From the NCBI GenBank assembly GCA_046160305.1, contig JBJXGX010000160.1, forward strand, positions 1 to 64,000: a stretch of 64,000 nucleotides of DNA. Reading direction: 5' to 3'. Of this stretch, positions 15,025 through 23,138 are shown in pieces. Under the pieces are notes generated by a model. It did no database searches. It saw only the letters and a program-made list of their open reading frames with translations, and was not told the DNA's origin. Origin of the DNA: SHXR01 sp046160305. Lineage in GTDB: Bacteria; Pseudomonadota; Gammaproteobacteria; Burkholderiales; SG8-39. The translations under genes were made by a program, and so were the position numbers. Numbering within the stretch: the first letter of the stretch is position 1; the number at the start of each line of letters is the position of its first letter.

Positions 15025-16341
15025 ATGGAAAACTACCACATCGGTCTCCTTGGGTTCATCGTCTTGCTGGTTTTGATCGGCTTGCGTATCCCGATTGCCT
15101 TCACGCTCACCTTGGTGGGGTTGGCCGGCCTCCTTCTTCTGAGCGGTTCGGACGCGACATTCGCGATGCTGTCCTCGGGCATGTATTCGTCGGTCGCCAA
15201 TAACACGCTCACCGCGGTTCCGCTGTTTCTTTTGATGGGTTATTTCGCGTATCACGCCGGCCTGACCCGGGCGTGTTTCGACACCGCGCGCCTGTGGCTC
15301 GCGCGGCTGCCGGGCGGCTTGGCGATCGCAACGGTGGCAGGTTGCGCGATGTTCGGTGCCTGTGCGGGGTCGGGCGTTGCCGCGGCCGGTGCCATGGGGC
15401 GAGTGTCGATCCCCGAGATGCTCCGTTACGGGTACGACCGCAGGCTCGCATGCGGATCGGTGGCCGCCGCGGCGACCTTGGCCGTGCTCATTCCGCCTAG
15501 CATCGTGATGGTCGTATACGCCATCCTGACCGAGGTGTCGATCGGTCGCCTGCTGATGGCGGGCTACCTGCCGGGAATTTTGTCGGCGGCGATCCTGATG
15601 GGCATGATCTGGTATCGCGTCAAGCGTAATCCAGCGCTCGCGCCTGATGTCCCATTCGAGATTACCTGGGCGCAGCGATTCGCTTCACTCAAGGATATCT
15701 GGGGAATAACACTCCTCATCATGTTGGTGCTGGGCGGCATTTATTCCGGCTTCGTTACTGCGACCGAGGCCGCGGCCATTGGCGCCTTGGGTGCGTTCAT
15801 CCTGATGATCTTCGCAAAGCAGCTCAGCCGTGCGACGTTCAAAGATTCGATGCTCGAAACCGCACGCACAACCGGCATGATTTTTCTGTTGCTGGTGGGC
15901 GCATCGATCTTCTCCGGTTTCATGGCGATCAGCGGTGTGCCGCAGAAGCTGGCCGAAGTCATCGTCGAGGCGAAACTCTCGGTCGGCATGGTTCTGCTGA
16001 TCGTCTGTGTCGTCTATATTTTTCTCGGCTGCTTTCTCGACTCGATTTCGATGATGTTATTGACGCTTCCGGTGCTGCTGCCGGTGCTGAAGAGCCTCGA
16101 CATCAATCTCATCTGGTTCGGCATCATCGTCGTGAAGCTGGTCGAGATCGGGTGTATCACACCGCCGTTCGGCATCACCGTCTATGTCGTGAAAGGGGTG
16201 GTCGGCAACACGGTTCCACTGGAGGAAGTATTCAGTGGAATCTGGTGGTTCCTCGCGATGGAGATCCTCACCTTGCTGATTCTCATCTTCTTCCCGGTGA
16301 TCTCGACGATCCTGCCCGACACGATGCTCGGCAAGGGCTAG
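15025..16341 (+). CDS. TRAP transporter large permease (DctM-like)
   Basis: A 438-residue integral membrane protein with about 12 hydrophobic segments, belonging to the ion-transporter superfamily. Signatures include an amphipathic first helix, GCAMFGACAGSGVAAAGAMG (substrate/ion hairpin), ATLAVLIPPSIVMVVYA, and the second-half hairpin CFLDSISMMLLTLPVLLPVL. It couples uptake of an organic acid to the sodium gradient together with DctQ and the receptors. It ends the operon; an inverted repeat lies 30 nt downstream. Confidence 0.92.
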   Translation: MENYHIGLLGFIVLLVLIGLRIPIAFTLTLVGLAGLLLLSGSDATFAMLSSGMYSSVANNTLTAVPLFLLMGYFAYHAGLTRACFDTARLWLARLPGGLAIATVAGCAMFGACAGSGVAAAGAMGRVSIPEMLRYGYDRRLACGSVAAAATLAVLIPPSIVMVVYAILTEVSIGRLLMAGYLPGILSAAILMGMIWYRVKRNPALAPDVPFEITWAQRFASLKDIWGITLLIMLVLGGIYSGFVTATEAAAIGALGAFILMIFAKQLSRATFKDSMLETARTTGMIFLLLVGASIFSGFMAISGVPQKLAEVIVEAKLSVGMVLLIVCVVYIFLGCFLDSISMMLLTLPVLLPVLKSLDINLIWFGIIVVKLVEIGCITPPFGITVYVVKGVVGNTVPLEEVFSGIWWFLAMEILTLLILIFFPVISTILPDTMLGKG

Positions 16342-16363
16342 CGTCGCACCCGAGGCGCATGCG

Positions 16364-16394
16364 CAAAAAAAGCGCGGGCTCGAAAGCCCGCGCT
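16364..16394. terminator. Hairpin after the TRAP operon (A-tract on the 5' side)
   Basis: AGCGCGGGCT (16371-16380) and AGCCCGCGCT (16385-16394) form a perfect 10-bp stem with loop CGAA. Seven A residues (16364-16370) precede it but no T-run follows, so as an intrinsic terminator it is better oriented for minus-strand transcripts (LysR gene read-through). It could still stabilise or pause the TRAP mRNA. Confidence 0.6.
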
Positions 16395-16712
16395 GCATCG
16401 ATGCCCGAATTGAGGAGGAGGGGGAGGTCTCGGGCATCGGTTGACGAGCGCTCGGGGAGAGCGCCCTCAGGGGAACTGTTGGAACTGTTGGAATCAGGAA
16501 CGTTCTGTTGGCGTGGCTCCGTCGTGTTCTGCGGTCGGTCAGGAATTGAATTGCCTTCCTGTTGGAACGAACTGTACGCGGGTCGCCGTGTCGGATAAAT
16601 GCCAGTCACGCGAATTCAGTGTTGTGCGGCCCGGAACAATCAGGCATCGGTCGGGGTTGATCCGTCACTGAATGCATATCAGGGCACCCCTACACCGGCC
16701 GGCGCCGCAACA
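16395..16712. other. Gene-free stretch
   Basis: No coding frame here is convincing. The stretch contains a short direct repeat (CTGTTGGAA, twice around 16477-16495, with a related GTTGGAACGAACTG near 16562) but no clear promoter. It separates the TRAP operon from the convergent LysR gene. Confidence 0.4.
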
Positions 16713-17615
16713 TTACGATGGGGCGCGGGGGAACAGGGTCGCGACGAAGTCCACGAAGGCGCGAACCTTCGCGGACAGGTGTCGATTCTGCGGATAGATG
16801 ATCGAAATCGGCAGGCGCTCCCGCGTTGTCCACGCCGCCATGATCGGCTGCAATTGTTGGGCGGCGATCGGACGCGCGACCATCAGATCCAGAAGGTAGA
16901 CGATACCAAGTCCTGCGATGGCTGCGTCGATCAAGGCCTCTCCGCTCGACAGCGCCAGGCGACCATTGGGCGGGCGAACAATCCGCTCCCCTTCGTCCTC
17001 GAAAATCCAGTCTTGTACGCGACCAATGCCGGCGCGATAGAAACCCAGGCAGCTATGCCCGTCGAGCGCATGCGGCGAGGCGGGTTCACCGAAGCGCTCC
17101 AGGTACGAGGGTGATGCCGCGACCACGAATCTCGATTCGTAGACTTTGCGGGCGATGAACGATGAATCCTCCAGTACGCCGACGCGCAAGGCCACATCCA
17201 CCCCTTCGGCAATCAGATCGAGGCGTTGATCGGTCAAGGTCGCGACGATCTCGACCTCCGGATACTGTGCGGAGAATCTCGGCAAGGCGGGCATCACATA
17301 TTGCAGGCCGATCGTGACCGGCAGATCAATCCGCAGTTTGCCGCGCGCAACGGCCTTGCCGCGGCTGAGCGTCGCTTCGGTTTCGGTGATGTCGGCGATC
17401 ACCCGCTTGCAGTGTTCGAGGTAGGCCGCACCATCTTCGGTCAGGTTGAGCTGGCGCGTCGTGCGATTGAGCAGCCGGACGCCGATCCGGTTTTCCAGCG
17501 CCGCGATATGCGAAGTGACCGTGGCCTTCGAGAGGTTGAGGCGATCGGCGGCCCGCGAGAAGCTGCCAAGCTCCACGACCCATGTGAAGACTTCCATGCT
17601 CTGAAGCCGATCCAT
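16713..17615 (-). CDS. LysR-family transcriptional regulator
   Basis: A 300-residue regulator. MDRLQSMEVFTWVVELGSFSRAADRLNLSKATVTSHIAALE is the N-terminal winged helix-turn-helix, followed by the linker RLLNRTTRQLNLTEDGAAYLEHC. The co-inducer domain (about 90-295) includes GVDVALRVG and YLERFGEPASPHAL. The open frame extends upstream to 17687, but the ATG at 17615 gives the standard LysR start and length. It is divergent from an NmrA-like oxidoreductase gene, the classical arrangement for a LysR regulator and its target. The effector is unknown. Confidence 0.9.
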   Translation of the reverse strand: MDRLQSMEVFTWVVELGSFSRAADRLNLSKATVTSHIAALENRIGVRLLNRTTRQLNLTEDGAAYLEHCKRVIADITETEATLSRGKAVARGKLRIDLPVTIGLQYVMPALPRFSAQYPEVEIVATLTDQRLDLIAEGVDVALRVGVLEDSSFIARKVYESRFVVAASPSYLERFGEPASPHALDGHSCLGFYRAGIGRVQDWIFEDEGERIVRPPNGRLALSSGEALIDAAIAGLGIVYLLDLMVARPIAAQQLQPIMAAWTTRERLPISIIYPQNRHLSAKVRAFVDFVATLFPRAPS

Positions 17616-17847
17616 ATCCGTCAGGCAGTCGTGCTTTCGGGAAACAACCCGGGACGCACCATTGTTTGAACGAGCAAAACGATGCATTCGATTCTATCGG
17701 CTTTTTCCCGCGCCCCGGAACAGGAACAATCGCTCAGGTCGTTGTGCTATGTCCAGAAAGCATTCCGGATCGAGTCCGCTTGGCATCGGCTCGCGGCTCG
17801 GCCCATTTCAAATGCAGGTGAGACGCGCTTTCGCGCGAGGAGCAGAC

Positions 17848-18708
17848 ATGTTGGTCGTCAGTGCCGGATCCGGTCATGTTGCAAGCGCTGTGATGCAGGG
17901 GCTTTCCGAGGTGCCCGGTCGGAAGCGCCATGTTTCCCTCAAGGGAGGGGCCGGTTGCTTGCCGAGCGGGTTCGAAAACGTCCCGATCGGCAGGGGGCTG
18001 CCGGCGGACCGGCAACGCATTCTGGAGGGCGTGTCGACGCTCGTGCTGCTGCCGACCTACGATCGGGCCATGGTCGAGGCGCAGGTCGCCTTGATCGCGA
18101 TGGCCAAGCGTGCCGGGGTCGATTCGATCTACCTCGTCAGCCTGGAGGGCGCGGAGGTGTCCTCTCCGGTGACGCTGCTCCGCTGGTGCGCGCTGGTGGA
18201 TCGCGCAGTCGCGGCAAGCGGCGTCCCCTACGCACGCCTGCGCTGCGCCCCGTTCGTGCAGAACCTGCGCCTCTTTACCGAACGTGAAGGAAACGGCTAT
18301 GCGCTGGTCGGACCGTTCCGAGCGGCGGCTTTTCCCTGGGTGGATGCACGTGACGCCGGCGAAGTAATTGCCGCGATGATGCGGGCGGGATTGGGCGAGA
18401 ACCGGTCCTTTTCGTTCGCCGGGACCGAGGCGGTCGATTTTGATGCGATCAGTCGAATGCTGGCCGAGGCGAGCGGGCGGCCGGTGCGGTTCCTCGATGC
18501 GCTGGTGCCGCAGGCCGTGGGACACCTCGAGGCGCGGGGTTTGTCGGCAACCCGCATCCGCGTGATCACCGAGTATTGGGATTTTCTAGTGAGCGGAATC
18601 ATTCAATCCACGCGATGCGACGCGATATACCGCTATCTGTGTCATCCACCAAGGCGGGTCAGTGCGTTCATAGACGAGTTCGCGCTGCAGTTGCGTGCGG
18701 CGGCTTGA
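17848..18708 (+). CDS. NmrA-like NAD(P)-binding protein (atypical SDR)
   Basis: The 286-residue Rossmann protein begins MLVVSAGSGHVASAVMQGL, a shortened glycine motif in place of GATGxxG. It continues with SIYLVSLEGAEVSSPVTLLRWCALVDRAVAASGVPYARLRC (NmrA/YwnB type) and AFPWVDARDAGEVIAAMM. Family members are NAD(P)H-dependent reductases or redox sensors. The frame is open from 17662, but GAGGAG precedes the ATG at 17848, which starts at the beta-1 strand. It is divergent from the LysR gene and probably controlled by it. The loss of one glycine may alter cofactor use. Confidence 0.75.
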   Translation: MLVVSAGSGHVASAVMQGLSEVPGRKRHVSLKGGAGCLPSGFENVPIGRGLPADRQRILEGVSTLVLLPTYDRAMVEAQVALIAMAKRAGVDSIYLVSLEGAEVSSPVTLLRWCALVDRAVAASGVPYARLRCAPFVQNLRLFTEREGNGYALVGPFRAAAFPWVDARDAGEVIAAMMRAGLGENRSFSFAGTEAVDFDAISRMLAEASGRPVRFLDALVPQAVGHLEARGLSATRIRVITEYWDFLVSGIIQSTRCDAIYRYLCHPPRRVSAFIDEFALQLRAAA

Positions 18709-18757
18709 ACGCAGACGAAGTGAAGTGCCATTCGGAACGACTCCCTCAACGTCCGAC

Positions 18758-18787
18758 GGGAATCCAAGGCACGGGAATCCAAGGCAC
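18758..18787 (+). repeat. 15-bp tandem direct repeat
   Basis: GGGAATCCAAGGCAC occurs twice without a gap (18758-18772 and 18773-18787). Just upstream GTGCCATTCGG (18725-18735) recurs, a string also present in the palindromic elements at 1-260 and near 32025. This may be a remnant of the same element family. Confidence 0.6.
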
Positions 18788-18872
18788 TTGGCGTCTGCCA
18801 AGCGTCCGTTTATGCTGCGGGGTTGAGCGGGCTTGCACTTTCGCGGTCCGTTGGAACGAGGGGAACAAAAAG

Positions 18873-19457
18873 ATGAATCGACGTCACTTTCTTGGTAACG
18901 CAGGTGCCCTGGCCGCCGCGACCCTTGCTACATCCGCTCGCGCTTTCGGCGGTAAAGATGAACCCATGCTGCTTGCCCAGGCCGCCACGCGTACCCCGGA
19001 CGTGATCTATGTGCCCACGCCGCAGGAAGTCGTCGATACCATGTTGTCGCTCGCCAAACCGACGAAGAACGATCTCGTCTATGACCTCGGCTGCGGCGAC
19101 GGGCGTATTGTCATCACCGCCGCGAAGCAGTTCGGCGCCCGCGGCATCGGGGTCGACATCGATCCGCAGCGGATCAGCGAAGCCAACGCGAATGTCAAGG
19201 CTGAAAACGTCGGCGATCGCGTGCGGATCATCCAGGGCGACCTGTTCGAGATCGATTTCAAGGATGCCACGATTGTCACGCTGTATCTGCTACCCTCGCT
19301 CAACCTCAAGCTGCGGCCCAAGCTTTGGCGCGAGCTGAAGCCCGGCACAAGGGTCGTATCGCACGATTTCGACATGGGTGATTGGGTCCCGGAGCAGAAG
19401 GTGAGCGTTGCCTCGCGCACCGTCTACTTCTGGCGGATCACCGGCAAGAACGGCTAG
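18873..19457 (+). CDS. Exported class I SAM-methyltransferase-fold protein (1)
   Basis: This 194-residue protein has a twin-arginine-like leader (MNRRHFLGNAGALAAATLAT, cleavage near ARA), then VIYVPTPQEVVDTMLSLAKP and SAM motif I VYDLGCGDGRIVITAA. The acidic post-I GVDIDPQRI and IIQGDLFEIDF follow, with TLYLLPSLNLKLRPKLWRELKPG resembling Dot1/FAM173-type lysine methyltransferases. Export to the periplasm, where SAM is not expected, is puzzling. It may instead bind a ligand, or act if it retains cofactor after Tat export of the folded protein. GAGGGGA lies 10 nt before the ATG. A close relative is at 23139-23990. Confidence 0.75.
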   Translation: MNRRHFLGNAGALAAATLATSARAFGGKDEPMLLAQAATRTPDVIYVPTPQEVVDTMLSLAKPTKNDLVYDLGCGDGRIVITAAKQFGARGIGVDIDPQRISEANANVKAENVGDRVRIIQGDLFEIDFKDATIVTLYLLPSLNLKLRPKLWRELKPGTRVVSHDFDMGDWVPEQKVSVASRTVYFWRITGKNG

Positions 19458-19500
19458 CAATCCATCAGGCCCCCTAGCCTCCACAAGGTCCCCTCGACAT

Positions 19501-20433
19501 ATGCGCATGAACAAGCCCCTCTCGGACGGTTGGTCGGCATCGAGAAAGGTGCTGGCCGGGCTCATGGCCGTGTTTGCGCTCGCGTTGGGCTCCGGATGTG
19601 CGTATCTCGAGGTCAAGCAGAAAGAGCTCATTTGGCGGCCGTCTGCGACCACATGGTGGTCGAACTTCGACGTCAAGGCCAATGGCGTTGAAGAGCTTTG
19701 GATCGCCCGCGATGGCAGCCCATCAGCCTCCCCCGAAGGGGCGGCGGACGAGAGCAACGGCGAGCGGCTTCATGCATGGTGGTGGCCGAATACGCGACCC
19801 GATGCGCCGGTGATGCTCTATCTGCACGGTGCGCGCTGGAATCTGCAGGGCAATGCGTTTCGCATCGCGCGCTTTCGCAGCATGGGGTTCTCGGTCCTCG
19901 CGATCGACTATCGCGGTTTTGGCAAGACGGGCGGTGACTTGCCGACCGAAGAGGACGCCTACGCCGATGCCGCCATCGCCTGGGTGCATCTGAAGAAACT
20001 CGTACCCGATGCGTCGCGCCGTTATGTCTATGGCCATTCTCTAGGCGGCGCGGTCGCGATCGATCTTGCTTCGCGCCACGACGATCTGGCGGGAATCATC
20101 GTCGAGTCGACCTTCACGTCGATTCGTGACATGGCCGGCACCTATACGTTACTTCGGTTCCTGCCGATCGGCTTGATCCTGACGCAACGTTACGACTCGC
20201 TCGCGCGCATCGAAAAGGTCCAGGTCCCGAAGCTATTCGTCCATGGCGCGCGCGACACGTTCGTGCCGCCCTGGATGACGGAACGGCTCTATGAGCGTGC
20301 CACGGGCGAGAAGCGGCTGCTGGTCGTGGAAGGCGCGAACCATAGCAACGCAACCGGCGTCGGCTTCGAACAGTACCGCACCGCGCTGCACGAGTTGTTT
20401 CGGATCAGCCCGCAGCGCAGCGCGGGCTTGTAG
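19501..20433 (+). CDS. Alpha/beta-hydrolase, probably membrane-anchored or exported
   Basis: A 310-residue protein with an N-terminal hydrophobic segment (VLAGLMAVFALALGSGCAYL) that ends in a weak lipobox-like Cys33. The hydrolase fold has the nucleophile elbow GHSLGG (Ser180), Asp252 in HGARDTFVPP and His281, a complete triad. The arrangement resembles the BEM46/ABHD13-like group of serine hydrolases. It starts 43 nt after the exported methyltransferase-like gene and is probably co-transcribed. No good Shine-Dalgarno precedes the chosen ATG, and another ATG is two codons downstream. Confidence 0.8.
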   Translation: MRMNKPLSDGWSASRKVLAGLMAVFALALGSGCAYLEVKQKELIWRPSATTWWSNFDVKANGVEELWIARDGSPSASPEGAADESNGERLHAWWWPNTRPDAPVMLYLHGARWNLQGNAFRIARFRSMGFSVLAIDYRGFGKTGGDLPTEEDAYADAAIAWVHLKKLVPDASRRYVYGHSLGGAVAIDLASRHDDLAGIIVESTFTSIRDMAGTYTLLRFLPIGLILTQRYDSLARIEKVQVPKLFVHGARDTFVPPWMTERLYERATGEKRLLVVEGANHSNATGVGFEQYRTALHELFRISPQRSAGL

Positions 20434-20452
20434 GTTCTCCCCCCTCTGGCTC

Positions 20453-20609
20453 GCTCAAAAATTGACCACGGAGGAAGCGGAGGGAAGGGAGGAAAAGCGC
20501 TGGAAAGTCGCGGATCGCGTCGTCGCAACTACTGTGCCGAAGCGTCGCCTCACTCCTCCTGCTTTTCCGCCGGCCTTTCCTCCTTTTCCCCCGTGGTCAA
20601 TTTTTGAGC
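20453..20609. repeat. Intergenic inverted-repeat element, CCACGG family, copy 1
   Basis: GCTCAAAAATTGACCACGG (20453-20471) is inverted at 20591-20609, and the purine-rich GGAGGAAGCGGAGGG-type inner sequence is mirrored by pyrimidine-rich sequence on the right. Similar arms with GGACGCAGAGG recur at 35566-35743, and single arms at 25474-25500 and 38924-38952. No open frame lies inside. Confidence 0.8.
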
Positions 20610-20690
20610 CAAGCTTGAGCAAGGATTGAGGAAGGAGCGCAGATCCATCCGCGAATGTTATCCTTCGCGCTCGAATTTTCTGCCATCCCC

Positions 20691-21911
20691 ATGCAGCAAC
20701 ACGCCCCTTCGTCTTCGCGCGTTTCGGTGGACACCTTGCCCCGCCCCGCGATCCGCGCGCTCGCGAGTTCGCGCATTCGCGAGGTCGCCAATGCGGCGAT
20801 GGGCGATCCGGATGTGCTGCCGTTCTGGTTCGGCGAGCCTGATCTCGTGACACCGCAACCGATCCGCGATGCGGCGGTGCGCGCCTTGGCCGAGGGCGAT
20901 ACGTTCTATCACCAGAACCTCGGGATTCCCGCCTTGCGGGAGTCGATTGCGTCCTATGTGTCCGGCCTGCATGGCCCGATCGACATTGATCGGATCGCGG
21001 TCACGAGCTCCGGTGTACACGGCCTGATGCTGGTGCATCAGGCGCTGGTCGATCCTGGATCGCGCGTGGTGATCGTCACGCCGGTCTGGCCGAATCTCAC
21101 CGAAGGTCCGCGCATTCTGGGCGCGGATGTCGTGCGTGTTCCGCTTTCGCCCACGGTGAGCGGCTGGCGGCTTGATCTCGATCGACTGCTCGCGGCGCTC
21201 ACCTCCGATACCCGCGCGCTCGTCATCAATTCACCGAACAATCCGACCGGATGGGTGATCGAGGCGGCCGCGCAGCGCACGATCCTCGCGCATTGCCGGC
21301 GGCACGGCATCTGGATCGTCGCGGACGATGTGTACGAGCGTGTGTCATACACGTCGAATGTCGCCTCCTCGTTTCTCGCGATCGCCGATAGCGAGGATCG
21401 CGTCATCTCGGTCAACAGCTTTTCCAAGTCGTGGTTGATGACCGGCTGGCGATTGGGCTGGATCGTCGCGCCCGCGCCCCTGATCGCTGAGCTGCCGAAG
21501 CTGATCGAGTACAACACGTCGTGCGCGCCGGGCTTCGTTCAGCAGGCGGGCATCGAAGCGATCCGCCGGACGGGCGATGTCGTTCCCGCGATGCAAGCGC
21601 GCATGCTTGAGGCCCGCGATCATCTCTACCGGTTGCTCCAGATGCTGCCCGAAGTCGAAGTCACCGTGCCACCCGGGGCGATGTATCTGTTCTTCCGGGT
21701 GAAGGGTGTGCGCGACTCCCTTGCGCTCGCCAAGCACCTGGTCGCGAACGCGAAGATCGGCCTTGCCCCGGGTATCGCGTTTGGCGCCGAGGGCGAAGGG
21801 TTTCTCAGGTGGTGCTTCGCCGCCTCGACCGAGCGCCTGTCAGAGGGTGTCATGCGCCTTAAGCGCGGCATCCGCACGGTAGACCGCGGGGAAATCAAGT
21901 GGGAAAAATGA
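20691..21911 (+). CDS. PLP-dependent class I/II aminotransferase
   Basis: This 406-residue fold-type I enzyme contains PFWFGEPDLVTP, SPNNPTGW (181-188), ADDVYERV (Asp212 and Tyr215 for the cofactor ring) and NSFSKSWLMTGWRLGW with the PLP-binding Lys246. The aspartate/aromatic aminotransferase subgroup (AspC/AlaC-like) fits best; the amino donor is not clear. The frame starts at 20655, 12 codons earlier, and neither start has a strong ribosome-binding site. Its TGA stop is the first three bases of the inverted repeat at 21909. It lies between two repeat elements and appears to be its own transcription unit. Confidence 0.85.
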   Translation: MQQHAPSSSRVSVDTLPRPAIRALASSRIREVANAAMGDPDVLPFWFGEPDLVTPQPIRDAAVRALAEGDTFYHQNLGIPALRESIASYVSGLHGPIDIDRIAVTSSGVHGLMLVHQALVDPGSRVVIVTPVWPNLTEGPRILGADVVRVPLSPTVSGWRLDLDRLLAALTSDTRALVINSPNNPTGWVIEAAAQRTILAHCRRHGIWIVADDVYERVSYTSNVASSFLAIADSEDRVISVNSFSKSWLMTGWRLGWIVAPAPLIAELPKLIEYNTSCAPGFVQQAGIEAIRRTGDVVPAMQARMLEARDHLYRLLQMLPEVEVTVPPGAMYLFFRVKGVRDSLALAKHLVANAKIGLAPGIAFGAEGEGFLRWCFAASTERLSEGVMRLKRGIRTVDRGEIKWEK

Positions 21912-22037
21912 ACCACCAAGGCACCAAGGCACCAAGTGGAATCCGCGGATCGTCGGAGGTGTATCGTGTTCCTCTCATGCGGGGCCCGCGCTTGGGACCC
22001 CGTGCCTTTCTTGGTGCCTTGGTGCCTTGGTGGTTCA
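21909..22037. repeat. Perfect 28-bp inverted-repeat element between aminotransferase and acuI
   Basis: The arms are perfect 28-bp inverted repeats at 21909-21936 and 22010-22037, built from GAACCACCAAGGCACC repeats, around a 73-nt centre with further GC-rich pairing. The left arm supplies the aminotransferase stop codon. The right arm ends 32 nt before the acuI ATG. It could act as a terminator or a mobile palindrome. Confidence 0.85.
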
Positions 22038-22069
22038 ATACTCTTTCGTAACATAACCAACGGATAACC

Positions 22070-23053
22070 ATGTTCAAAGCGATCCTCCTCGACAAATCGG
22101 ATGCGGGCTTCGACGCCAAGCTCACCGAGCTCGATGACAGTGCACTGCCCGAGGGCGATGTCACGGTTCGGGTCGAGTATTCCACCGTCAACTACAAGGA
22201 CGGTCTGGCAATCACCAACAAATCCCCCGTCGTGCGCAAATGGCCGATGGTGCCCGGGATCGATTTGGCCGGGACGGTGGAGGCGAGCAGCGCCGCCGCC
22301 TTTGCAGTGGGATCACGCGTGGTCCTGAATGGCTGGGGCGTCGGGGAGGGACATTGGGGCGGCCTTGCACAGAAAGCGCGCCTCAAAGCGAGTTGGCTGA
22401 TTCCATTGCCGGCATCGATCACGTCGCGCCAGGCTATGAGCATCGGCACGGCGGGCTATACGGCGATGCTTTGCATGCTTGGATTGGAGAAGCAGGGCGT
22501 CAAGCCCGAGCAAGGCGAAGTGCTCGTGACCGGCGCCGCGGGCGGTGTCGGATCGGTTGCCGTCGCGCTGCTGGCGGCACGCGGGTTCAAGGTGGTCGCT
22601 TCCACGCGCCGTATGAACGAGGAAACGTATTTGAAGCGTCTCGGTGCGAATGAGCTGATCGATGCCGCCACGCTATCGGCGCCAGGCAAACCGTTGGCGC
22701 GCGAGCGCTGGGCCGGCGTAGTGGACACGGTTGGCAGCCACACGCTCGTCAATGCTTGCGCGGCGATGAAGGTTCGCGGGGTCGTGACCGCGTGCGGACT
22801 CGCGCAGGGCATGGATTTCCCCGCGACCGTGGCGCCCTTCATCCTGCGCGGCGTGACCTTGGTCGGTATCGACAGCGTCATGGCGCCACAGGCTGAGCGC
22901 ATCGAAGCCTGGACCCGGCTTGCGAGCGACCTTGATCCGGCCAGGCTTGCATCGATGACCACGGAAATCAGCCTCGCCCAGGCGCTCGATGCCGGCCGCG
23001 ATATCGTCGCCGGCAAGATTCGCGGTCGTGTCGTCGTCGATGTCAATCGTTAG
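22070..23053 (+). CDS. acuI: Acrylyl-CoA reductase-type MDR oxidoreductase (AcuI/YhdH family)
   Basis: A 327-residue medium-chain reductase without zinc ligands. Its N-terminus has the AcuI/YhdH pattern KAILLDKSD, VRVEYSTVNYKDGLAIT and VRKWPMVPGIDLAGTV. GIGTAGYTAMLCMLGLE and VTGAAGGVGSVAVALLA form the NADPH site. Characterised relatives reduce acryloyl-CoA to propionyl-CoA, which in DMSP or 3-hydroxypropionate metabolism removes a toxic electrophile. Weak ribosome-binding site (ATAACCAACGGATAACC). It precedes the second exported methyltransferase-like gene by 85 nt in the same direction. Confidence 0.85.
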   Translation: MFKAILLDKSDAGFDAKLTELDDSALPEGDVTVRVEYSTVNYKDGLAITNKSPVVRKWPMVPGIDLAGTVEASSAAAFAVGSRVVLNGWGVGEGHWGGLAQKARLKASWLIPLPASITSRQAMSIGTAGYTAMLCMLGLEKQGVKPEQGEVLVTGAAGGVGSVAVALLAARGFKVVASTRRMNEETYLKRLGANELIDAATLSAPGKPLARERWAGVVDTVGSHTLVNACAAMKVRGVVTACGLAQGMDFPATVAPFILRGVTLVGIDSVMAPQAERIEAWTRLASDLDPARLASMTTEISLAQALDAGRDIVAGKIRGRVVVDVNR

Positions 23054-23138
23054 AAATCCGCGCCACGTCACGCCGAGAGCGCTGCACGAAATCAATCAGC
23101 ATCCCATCAACCATGTTGCAACCAAAAGGAAGAGCACG

